From: Tenrec ecaudatus
Lineage: Eukaryota; Chordata; Mammalia; Afrosoricida; Tenrecidae
Assembly: GCF_050624435.1 (NCBI RefSeq)
Contig: NC_134535.1
Location: 122,313,731 to 122,377,730 of the forward strand
DNA length: 64,000 nucleotides
Reading direction: 5' to 3'
The position numbers and the translations under genes are program-made. Each line of letters starts with the position of its first letter. Positions within the stretch are counted from its first letter, which is position 1. This document shows, in pieces, positions 11,605-19,794 of the stretch. Under the pieces are notes generated by a model. It did no database searches. It saw only the letters and a list, made by a program, of their open reading frames with translations, and had not been told where the DNA came from.

Positions 11605-14600
11605 AAATGAGATGCCAGACTGAAAATTGGGTCGGCTTATGCTTGAGTATAGGTGAATATATAAAACAAAGCAAACACGTCATGAAATCAATACTGACCC
11701 GAGAGGGCAGCTTATACGTGGCTGTGAGGGTTACCAAGACAGTAACTATTGACTGGAATTGAAAGCTGCTCGAGGAGTGGGTGCTGACCTTGCAGATTGT
11801 AGCCCAACACACACCCTCTACACTACTAGGGCCCTTAAAATCGCTATAGGATTAAAGAAAAAAATGGATCAAGCTACAGTGTTCCTGGAATTCAGACATG
11901 GTACAGATGCCCATATTACCAAAAAGGACTCTACATATTCAAGGCATTTCCAATCCCAATCCCACCACAATGCTGGGGAAATTATTCACCAAATTTATAT
12001 GGAAAGGAAAGAAACCCATAATAAATAAAACAATATTTAAAAACAAAAACAAAGTAAGAGGCGTTTTAAATCGCAGACTTTAAAAACTATTATATAGCCT
12101 AGTAATCAAACTAGCAGAGCCTGATACTGATACAATGATAAATATGAAAAGCTATAGAGTATAATTGAGAACTCAGAAATAAAACCAAGTATCTATAGAC
12201 ACTTAATCTTTGATAAAGGACTAAAACACATTAAATGGAACAGATTGCCTTTTCAACAAATGGTGCAGGAAAACCTGTATGTACACCTGTAAAAGGAAAG
12301 AACAGGACCCATACCTCATACCATGCAACAGAAAAAAACTCAAGATGTATCAAAGACCTAAATATAAATGACACAATTATAAAGAACAGCATCAATGAAA
12401 AAAATAGGGACAAACTTCAGGACCGCAATACAAAGTATAAACACACTACCAAATATAATGGAAAATATCCGTGGTATAGAGAACAAAAAGGAGGACGGCA
12501 CCTACTGAAAATCTGACATTTACGCGCATCAAAGACTTCAAAACAGTCATCCGAGAGCCCACGTACTGGAGAAAATATTGAGTAATAATATTGGAGAAAA
12601 TATTGAGTAATAATACATCAGATTAAAGAGCTTAGCTCCAAAATCTATCAAAAACTATAAAATCTTAACCAACAATACAAATAACCCAAGAAAAATGTGT
12701 AAAAGATATGAATAGACAATTTTCCAAGAAGATATTAAAGTGGCCAAAAACCATATGAAGAAGTGTTAGTGTTCACTAGTGAAAGAGAAAGAGAAACTAA
12801 TGCTTTTAGAGAAATTGAATAACACAGGCAATAATAAACGCTGCAGAGGATGTGAAAAGATTGGAGCCCTTTGACATGCTGGTAGGACTGTGGACGTGTT
12901 CAACCACTACAGAACCCAGTGTGGCATTCCTTCAACACCTGCACGTGCAAGTGCCTTCCTATCCAGGAAGCTCTCTGCTGGGTCTACACACACAAGAAAT
13001 AAGACTGCAACCCAAGCACGCATATGCACACCTCAGTTAGTGCAGCAATTTTCATAATAGCAAAAACATGGAAACAACCAAAAACCTCTTTAGAGAGGAA
13101 TGGATAAACATGCCCTGTACATTCAGAACATTGAAAATTATGCATCAATAAAAAACAATGGCAACTCGCTTAAGCACCACAAGGCATGGACAGAACAAAA
13201 GAACATTATTCTTAGCTAAGGTAGTCAATCTTACAAAAGTAAATATTTAATGCCACCATGATTGTAAGGAAAAACAAAGAAAAGGGACAGTGGTTGATAC
13301 CCCGAAAGACAAGTCTGTGATGACTAGGAGAAGGGCAAGGTCAGACGGGAGCAGAGAGGAAGGAGAAGGGCAAGGTCGGGCAGGGGAGCAGGGAGAAAAG
13401 AGATGGGCAAGGGCAGGCAGGGGAGCAGGGAGAAAGGAGAGACTTGATACTGGGGAAGGTGGGAGGAGGGAGGGACCGTGGGGAGGAAGAAAGAGAACCA
13501 CACACAGAGGGTTTAACAGGAGACTATTGTCGACTGCATTTCTTGAGATGGACTGTGTACATATATACTTTGTGTTTCTTGAAAAATAAATAACAACAAC
13601 AAATATCACTCCAGATTTCTTCTCCATCAAACTTAAATTATGGTCAAAGTGGCTAAAAAAAAAAAACAACCAAGAATAGAAAAGAATAGAAAAAGAAATG
13701 GACTTCAAATCTTTAGGACAGACAAGTTCAATTTAAAAAACAATACAAGTTATTAACCCATAATCCACAGTTCTACACTTTTAGTGATGAGCTTTTTTGA
13801 CATTACAATAAAGCCTTGGGTAGCTATACAAATATAAATAAATATGAATATTTTCAACTAAGGAAACATTTTAATAAAAGTTTAATCTTTTCATGAATTC
13901 ATGTGTTGTTTAGGATCATTTTATCTATTCATCAAGTTTTCATGATATGATATTCAATCTTTATTCAGCATTTTTATGCACTTAATAAAATATTTTTCTA
14001 CTTGCTTTACTAATATATTTAATTTAATTCATTAAAAACACAAAATGCTTTAAAATGCATTCTTCCAAAATAGCTTTCTAGACATTTACTAAGTATAAAA
14101 TTATAAAATGCTCATGTAAGGAATAGGAATTTATTTGATGTAATATTAAGAATAGAGGGTTTTTCAAATCCTTATTCTTATTGAACAATTTCTCTATGTT
14201 CGCTAATTAACTGACTTACCAGGAACATCAATAACTGCTACAACAATTATTATGATGATTAATTTAAGTAATATAATTCCCAGGATCTCTGCAACGATTC
14301 TCCATGGAGAAAATAGACAATCTGCAGAGATAGAAATGATAAAACATTAATGCCATTGGAATGACCTGTGTAAGTAAAAACATATATAAAATTGCAACAA
14401 ATTTCAAGGTATGTAAACATCCAAATTGATTGAAAGTTATCTTAAAATTAAATTGTGCTGGTGAGTTATAATGCTTACTAAGTTGTTGACAGTACTGTAC
14501 ATTTTAAATATTACCTGTGTAATAACGGTCACCAGAATTCTTATTCAGATATATTAGGTCCATATTCAGTTCTAATCCTAAACAGTTCAAAGCATAAGGA

Positions 14601-16969
14601 AGATGATATTGATGCCTATGTTAATTAAGGAGTTAAGCTCCTCTGGCTCTCTGAGACACAATCTTTGCAAAATGAGTTGGAAGATCATTATACATAATAT
14701 TGATGCTATTAAATAATGTGGGGTTTGAAGGGGAATCCTGGAACACACACTTCAGTTGCAGAGATACATTTTGAAAGTTTAATATCATGATCATTTTCTG
14801 TTCCCTGGCTGTTACAAGGTCTTGGTGTTATTACCTTTGATGTGTGTTGTTTCTTAACCAGGGGTAGCGCTGAGTAGATTAACTAACTATAGCTAACTCA
14901 CTGCCATTGAGTCAGTTCTGACACATGGTGACCCTATTGATTTATTGAGTGCTTATTATTTCTGCATTTCAGTGGTTTCAGGGAATGTCCCTTTGACAAC
15001 TGTGCCTCAGACATGGATGTCATGGATATACAACAACAAAGAGCCTTAGAATGCTAGACGAGGAGGGAGTTAAATGATCATCTAGAAAAACTCATTAATC
15101 TTATTGGAAGATCTAAAATTAGGCATTAAATGATATTTCCACTGTATATTTCATGGTAAGTTAGAATCTTATGTAAATTTTAAACAAAGAGTGATTGAAA
15201 TATACATACCTGGAAAGGTAAAAGTCATTTAAAGGAGTGCTTATGTTATTTTTAAAATAGTAATCCTTGAAGTTTACTTAAAGTGATCACACTAAATAGC
15301 TCATAAAAATTCAAAGTTATAAGTAAATTTTTAAAGTAAACAAAATCACAGCAAACATCAATCTGTTTCCCATGAACAAATTTGGAAATCAATTGAAACA
15401 AACAAGCAAAATGAGACTTTTGTTAAAAATTTGGAGGACAGTGAATATATGCAATGTTGTATAGTACCTTGACTATATAACATGTATACATAATGTATGA
15501 TTCATGCCAAGGAGTAAATGGGTTTCCAATATTAAGTAATATAATCCTGAAAACATTTGTTATATCAATTCCATGTCATATATTTTTTAATTAAGCTTAG
15601 AAGGGCTAAGTTATACATTCAGTTTAATATATCAAAGTACACATCCCACTTGCCTGTTTTAAAACATTGGGTGATTTACTTGATCATAATATTAAAAAGT
15701 GAATGTGGAAATTACCATGATATATTAAAAAGTTAGAAAGAACATTTGTTCTTAGATCACTGTCAATGTAGATACATAGGAGAACCATCAGAAAAGAGCA
15801 CTGGAATATTTTAAACGATGTTTATTTCAAAAATTAACTGCATAAACATACATACACCTATAATTGGAGATTTTAACTTCTTTTCAAACATGAAGACCAC
15901 TCATTTATTTACAGTCTTTTAAAAATATATATATTATTTAGTCAAAATATTAAACATTGAAACGTGACATAAGAATATTTAATGATCAAAACCCAGGCAC
16001 TACAGTCAGAGAAACATGATCTTGCATTTGCTATGTATAACTTATGTATAATTTAGCCCTTATAAGCTTCATATTTTAAAATATATAACATGGAATTGAT
16101 ATGATAAATGTTTTCAGGATTACATTACTTAATATTGGAAACACATTTACTCCTTGGCATGAACCAAACATTATATATATGAATGCGTGGCTCTGGGACT
16201 TTACTGTCATTCCCATCTTATTAACAATGTAATTCTTTTTCAACATTATCTTGCAGAGATTGGACAAATGTCATGATGCTTGCTATGTTTAATAGTTTTT
16301 GTGACTGTGAATATTTACAAATATTTCTGTACACCTATGTGTTTTTATTCCAGATAGGATACAATCATCTCTTTCTAGGGAAGCTTGTTTTTCATTTAAA
16401 TTTTCTTTCTTTTAAATCTTGGTAAATATATATACATAGCCATTTCACCAGTTTACATGTATAATTCAGGGACATTAATTACATTCATCATATTGTGTAA
16501 CAACAACAAACTAAAAATGTTTCAAAATTTCCCATCATTTTTAATAGTAGCTAGTGCTCCCTAAGCAATGACTCTTCTTCTCCCCTTCCTTTCCATCTTT
16601 AGCAATTATTAATGGATGTATCATGATCTTTCTCCAATAATAAATATGGAAGAAATTGAACTTGGTATGGATCACTTACCCAAATTCATGCTATATCTAA
16701 TGTTAACATAAAAATTAAAATATATTTAAATATAATATTTTTTTAAGTCTAGGAAAACACTAGATAAATGGTTGATTCTAAAGTTTTTACTTCTGTATTT
16801 TACACTCAACTAGATTGATTAATGAATTTTATTGTTGGCAATTTTATATACTTGCCAAATTGTTCACAATTTTTACCTACTTTACTATATTCCTCACAGC
16901 TTTTAAATGAGTTCTAAAAACTGTAAATATTATGAAATTGAACTTACCTGAGGATAGTTTGACAGCCAT
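4206..16969 (-). CDS. Lectin-like NK receptor, short tail and charged membrane segment (5' four exons)
   Basis: A partial type II membrane receptor of the NKG2/CD94 group. I join four exons: 16969-16948, 14321-14220, 5074-5039 and 4357-4206. Sizes are 22, 102, 36 and 152 nt, all junctions in phase, 104 codons and no stop. The tail is about 14 residues and has no ITIM. A membrane segment (about residues 20-38) carries Lys27. The stalk is about residues 40-54, with an N-S-T glycosylation site. The lectin-like domain starts at Cys57/Cys60. The first two exons resemble CD94 (KLRD1): a start like MAV, then W-R followed by L-G-I-I. The stalk and exon 4 instead nearly equal those of the KLRC1-like gene at 43084-57891. 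A lysine in the membrane with no ITIM is the usual sign of an activating receptor that pairs with an adaptor such as DAP12; that role is inferred. The last lectin exons lie outside the window or are lost, so it could be a pseudogene. Confidence 0.72.
4630..4740 (-). repeat. AfroSINE-like fragment
   Basis: The block TTTTCAACTCATAGCAACCTC, followed by a TTCTCAGTAGATTCTGTAGGCC stretch, is the antisense 3' part of the SINE. It sits in intron 3 of the minus-strand receptor gene. Confidence 0.5.
5039..5074 (-). CDS. Exon 3 (stalk) of minus-strand receptor
   Basis: A 36-nt exon with TTTTTAG acceptor and G|GTATGA donor. It encodes LGILEKNSTLK with split Ala codons on both sides. The plus-strand gene has IGMLEKNNTLK in an exon of equal size. 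Flanking introns also match in part, so this is a duplicated segment rather than a chance exon. Confidence 0.72.
5075..7284. other. Intron 2 of the minus-strand gene, unassigned part
   Basis: AT-rich sequence. The first ~150 bases next to exon 3 match, on the minus strand, the end of intron 2 of the plus-strand gene. A 65-codon plus-strand frame at 5588-5785 has no family I recognise. No other structure is supported. Confidence 0.45.
7285..7570 (+). mobile_element. RTE-type LINE, 3' end fragment
   Basis: This contains the 3' RTE order seen in other copies here: an AGGGTGGCAAACATCATCTTAC block (ORF end), TTTGGACATGTTATGAGCAGAGA, a GGAGGGCACAGGACCGGGCAATG block, then a GTGGGTCAGAAGTCAATCGATGG terminus followed by CA-rich tail. 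The copy is truncated at its 5' side. Confidence 0.65.
7571..9689. other. AT-rich intron sequence
   Basis: Intron 2 of the minus-strand gene. Apart from a short palindromic element at 8553-8608 it holds no exon or repeat I can name. Minus-strand frames at 8783-9010 and 9407-9598 show no known domain. Confidence 0.45.
8553..8608. repeat. Short palindromic element (mariner/MITE-like), copy 1
   Basis: Left arm GGGGGCTTCACCAAAAG, right arm CTTTTGAAGCCC. The interior includes GAATTTTCCCA, which is also present in the second copy at 40654-40728. Small palindromes of this kind are usual for non-autonomous DNA transposons; the mariner link is by recognition. Confidence 0.45.
9690..9870 (-). mobile_element. 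Old L1-type 3' fragment
   Basis: The order TTTATTGACATATAATTCACATAC, a TACAATTAAATAATTTT stretch, then GTTGTGCAATAATCACCAC is the antisense 3' sequence common to ancient mammalian L1 copies. Limits are approximate. Confidence 0.5.
9871..11180. other. Intron sequence, nothing recognised
   Basis: Intron 2 of the minus-strand gene. Frames at 10293-10502 (minus) and 10835-11029 (plus) are short and match no family I know. A fragment near 11110-11150 (TTGCCTTGAGTTACAATGG) may be SINE debris. Confidence 0.4.
11184..11345 (+). repeat. AfroSINE-like SINE
   Basis: It starts AAATCCTGGTGGCACTTTGG, followed by CTGCTGACTGTGCGGTTGGG, a TTTCAAACCC box-B region and an ACAATCTGCACCCG stretch. Order and spacing agree with the SINE. 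The 3' part is weak. Confidence 0.6.
11537..11601. repeat. (TA)n microsatellite
   Basis: An almost perfect run of about 32 TA units. It makes false open frames on both strands (11428-11610 and 11498-11812). Confidence 0.95.
12566..12616 (+). repeat. Short tandem duplication in L1 copy
   Basis: Two adjacent copies of a ~24-bp unit, GGAGAAAATATTGAGTAATA plus a few bases. A local slip within the old L1. Confidence 0.8.
13290..13500 (+). repeat. Purine-rich minisatellite in L1 3' UTR
   Basis: About three diverged ~40-bp units built on GGGCAAGG, GGGAGCAG and AGGGAGAAA. One strand is almost pure purine. It makes frames on both strands (13290-13589 plus, 13247-13708 minus) that are compositional. 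Confidence 0.7.
13611..14219. other. AT-rich intron sequence
   Basis: Intron 2 of the minus-strand gene beside exon 2. No exon or repeat recognised. Confidence 0.5.
14220..14321 (-). CDS. Exon 2 (membrane segment) of minus-strand receptor
   Basis: A CTGCAG acceptor and G|GTAAGT donor bound 102 nt with one open phase. It encodes C-L-F-S-P-W-R-I-V-A-E and then ILGIILLKLIIIIIVVAVI. The W-R ... L-G-I-I pattern is shared with CD94 and related NK receptors. Lys27 lies about eight residues into the hydrophobic run, and five isoleucines follow closely. The exon is not similar to the 81-nt membrane exon of the plus-strand gene. Confidence 0.68.
14885..14960 (-). repeat. AfroSINE-like fragment
   Basis: The block ACTCACTGCCATTGAGTCAG followed by TTCTGACACATGGTGACCCT is the antisense 3' part of the SINE. 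The right limit is uncertain. It lies in intron 1 of the minus-strand gene. Confidence 0.65.
15492..15626 (+). repeat. Left arm of a large imperfect inverted repeat
   Basis: Pairs with 16034-16178. Core words present here and reversed in the other arm include ATTCATGCCAAGGAGTAAAT, TTTCCAATATTAAGTAAT, ATCCTGAAAACATTT and ATATCAATTCCATG, then AAGGGCTAA. Identity over the core is about nine bases in ten. It lies in intron 1 of the minus-strand receptor gene. Confidence 0.8.
16034..16178 (-). repeat. Right arm of the inverted repeat
   Basis: The reverse complement contains GGTTCATGCCAAGGAGTAAA, TTTCCAATATTAAGTAATGT, AATCCTGAAAACATTTATCA, ATATCAATTCCATG and AAGGGCTAAATTATAC in the same order as the left arm. 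About 410 bases separate the arms. Confidence 0.8.
16948..16969 (-). CDS. Exon 1 coding part of minus-strand receptor
   Basis: It encodes MAVKLSS plus the first base of an Asp codon. The donor is G|GTAAGT-like (GTAAG at 16947-16943). The start context has G at +4 but C at -3. The MAV start and tiny tail resemble CD94. A single 22-nt exon is weak evidence by itself; support comes from phase and order with the following exon. Confidence 0.55.
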
Positions 16970-17739
16970 GTGGTGCTTTTAGTGGAGAGGTGATATATCT
17001 GAGATTATAATCCCAGTGATGACTTGCTTATTTAAAAGTACACTAAGATAAGTAAATCTTATTAGGTTATACAACTTATTAGGTATCTAAACAGGTACTT
17101 CAAAATCTACTTTCTGCACACTGCTTTTGAGCGTGTACAGAAATTTGACAAGAGAAAAACCACACACCCAGGAACCTTGGTCAGCAAAGTTTCACTTAAG
17201 ATTTTAACAGGAAATATCAGAGTTTGAATAATGTGAAGTACTTTTAACTCAACTCATAAGTCAACCTTCAAGACCAAATTTATTATTATTATTCAACAAA
17301 ATATATCCTATTAAATAATTATTTCTAATATTTTTCTTAATGAATCAGGTAATTTTACAGAAATAAAAAAATTTTTAGACCATCCAGTCTTGTAGTATGC
17401 CTCCCCCAAATGAAGACTGAATCCTAGAATATGTGAAGAATATACTATTAACTAGGTCCTATCCTGCTAAAACTGTGCCATCTTGTACATTACATGCAGT
17501 ATTATGGCCACTTCCATTAACATGTATAAATACTAATTGTAATAGACTCATTATTACCAGGAAGCACATATTGATTTTGCATATTACACTGAGGATTACA
17601 AAGTTTACTACTTAGTATTTGTTAACATAAAATCACCCCCTTACAACATTTTTTTCTTTTCACTTTTATGATTAATTGATTTTGTGCTGAAAATGTTATT
17701 TATATTCATTAATTGATTGTGTATTAAAGAATCATTTGC
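16970..17739. other. Upstream of the minus-strand receptor
   Basis: This would hold the 5' UTR and promoter of the minus-strand gene. I see no confident TATA box, CpG island or further exon; NK receptor promoters are often of this plain AT-rich kind. Nothing else is recognised. Confidence 0.4.
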
Positions 17740-18560
17740 AAAATCATTCAACTGTATGAACCATAACAGACTATGGAGTGCTATTTGTATGGAGAGCGAT
17801 ATGTAGATGAAACTAACTTGCTTCCTGAAAGGGGAGAGAATTTGAAGCACTTGCTGATAAACATCAAAGATTTTAGTCTTCAGTATGGATTACAACTCAA
17901 TATAAAGAATACCAAAATCCTCACACCTGGATCAATAGGTAACATCATTGTAAATGGAGGACAGATTTTCCTCTTATTGGGATCCACCACAATGCCCTTG
18001 GAAGCAGCAATCAAGACATAAAGCAACATATTGCAGTAAGTAAATCTGCTGCACAAGACCTGTTTATAGAGTGAAAAACAAACAAACTTGTCACTTTGAG
18101 GACAAAGATGCACTGGACCAAGTCATGGTATTTTCAATTGCCTCATATGGATGTGAAAGTTGGGCATGGAATAAGAAAGACTGAAAGGAAATTGGGCATT
18201 TGAATTATGGTGTTGCTGAAGGATATTGAAATTATGAAAGACTGCCAAAAGGACAAACAAATCTGTCTTGGAAGGAGCACAGACAGAGTGCTCCTTAGAG
18301 GTCAGGGTGGCGACACGTGGTTCCACTCACTTTGGACATGCTGTCAGGAGCAAACAGTCCCTGGAGAGGGACCTCACGCTTGGTGAAGCAGACGCAGTGT
18401 AAATGAAGAAGGCCAGCCATGATGGATGGTCACAGTGACCACCAGAGCCTCGACAGGAGAGTGGCAAGGATGGCTCAGGAACCGGCAGTGGTTCATGCAG
18501 TGACACACAGGTCGCTGAGTGGTGTAAGTGACTGGATGACAAGAACGACATCATCAGGAA
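17740..18560 (+). mobile_element. RTE-type LINE, RT end to 3' end
   Basis: Frame pieces read the late reverse-transcriptase region: L-K-H-L-L-I-N-I-K (17845 on), L-Q-L-N-I-K-N-T-K-I-L, then Y-G-C-E-S-W near 18148 and a C-terminal zone ending in a GTGACCACCAGAGCC-like 3' UTR. This order is that of RTE/BovB LINEs. Stops and frameshifts interrupt it. Confidence 0.7.
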
Positions 18561-18594
18561 TCATTCAATATCAATAGGAGATCTCATATAATTC

Positions 18595-18950
18595 AATTAA
18601 CAAAAATGAGTGCAATTCAATCACCATGCCTGCGTAACGATAACAATGCCCTGCTTACAGTCACCTACACCCTGGTGAGGCGCTTTGGGGAGCCATGGTT
18701 CAGTGCTCCAGTGATAACCAAAACATGTTTGTGCTGGAACCCATCAACAGTGCCATGGGACAAAAGACTTGGCAATCTTCTCCTGGAAAGAGTTCAACCT
18801 TGGGAACTATGTGGGGAAGTTCTCCTTTTCCATGCAGGTTATCTAGGAGGTCAACTGCACCGCTCCTAAACAACAACTACTGCACGCTGGGCACGTCAGA
18901 CTTAGACATAAAATTAGTCATTATACATCCTGCAAGGAATAATTGATTAA
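18595..18950 (+). other. Unassigned coding-like island
   Basis: GC-richer than its surroundings, with two overlapping plus-strand frames (18606-18869 and 18695-18946). A third frame also reads sensible residues (near 18768: D-L-A-I-F-S-W-K-E-F). It might be a frameshifted processed pseudogene. I do not recognise the family, and no poly-A tail or target duplication is clear. Confidence 0.3.
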
Positions 18951-19794
18951 ATAACCAACCACTCCAGTATTTCTTTTGTTACTGACTGATTACAAAATGT
19001 GAGTAGATTTCACATAGGTAAGATGATTCTGAAAACTAGATTATAAAATAAAATGTTTGATTTCAAATAAGCAAAATGTAAGAAAATCTAAAAATCTAGT
19101 AGCACAAGAACTCTCCGCAGCTCCTATCTTGTTGCAATCTATCTATGTGATTGGTTTTCTCTATGTGACTAGATCCCAGACTTGTAGAAACCGCAAACTT
19201 ATGTATTCCTCATGATAACACCTTAGATATAATCAACCTATGCCATTAGAACAAGTGAGTGAAATCCCCAAACGGCTATTTATTTATGTTGGTTGAGTGT
19301 CATTAACTCTATATGGCCAATAAATGACCTACAGGATATTAACATCTTTGATTGTTATAACATGCTACAATACCCCCTGTATTACTACAAAATTAACTGT
19401 GGAGTGGGCAATAACATTATGTAATAATGTGGGGTCTTCTATTTATAAAAGTAGGAGAAACTATGGCACAGGTAAGCATGGTAAATTGGAGAATAATAAT
19501 CTGAAGGAATATGTTGTGCTGTGAAGGCAAGGTTAAAAAGACTGTCTCGTGTTTTGGATGTGTTGTTAGGAGACAACAGGAAGAATAGAGAGATAATTTA
19601 CTGTACAGAAACCTAACAGATATCCATAGTATTCCTCCCTGAACTCTTGTCATCCTGCTTTCTGCTTCTACAAATGATTAAAATAAAACAAAACATTCTT
19701 ACCCATCATCTGCTTTATTTCTATATGATTTTTCTCTGTAATCCTAATAAATATTTTTTTCCCAATAAATATTTTAACTAGTTTTTTTAACCAC
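18951..19794. other. Intergenic, nothing recognised
   Basis: Short frames at 19324-19524 (plus) and 19417-19653 (minus) have no known domain. Between 19505 and 19620 there is an RTE-like AAGACTGTCTCGTGTTTTGG stretch that may be a small fragment. Confidence 0.35.

Larger units (their letters stand above)
11895..13610 (+). mobile_element. L1 fragment: ORF2 end plus 3' UTR
   Basis: Short frames read the late ORF2 region of L1: a M-P-I-L-P-K block and G-K-L-F-T-K-F-I-W-K-G-K-K-P, in two frames. Downstream blocks follow the order of the large L1 at 24285-34397 (an AAATGGAACAGATTGCC block, a CACAAGAAATAAGACTGC-like block, an ATGGATAAACATGCC block). A purine-rich 3' UTR ends in an A-rich tail near 13600. 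The copy is 5' truncated and dead. Confidence 0.7.

Noticed and set aside
11428..11812. Frames with Ile-Tyr repeats on both strands
   Set aside because: Produced by the (TA)n microsatellite.
13247..13708. 153-codon minus-strand frame rich in Pro, Ser and Leu, with a plus-strand Arg/Glu/Gly-rich shadow
   Set aside because: Both are compositional products of a purine-rich minisatellite in an L1 3' UTR.
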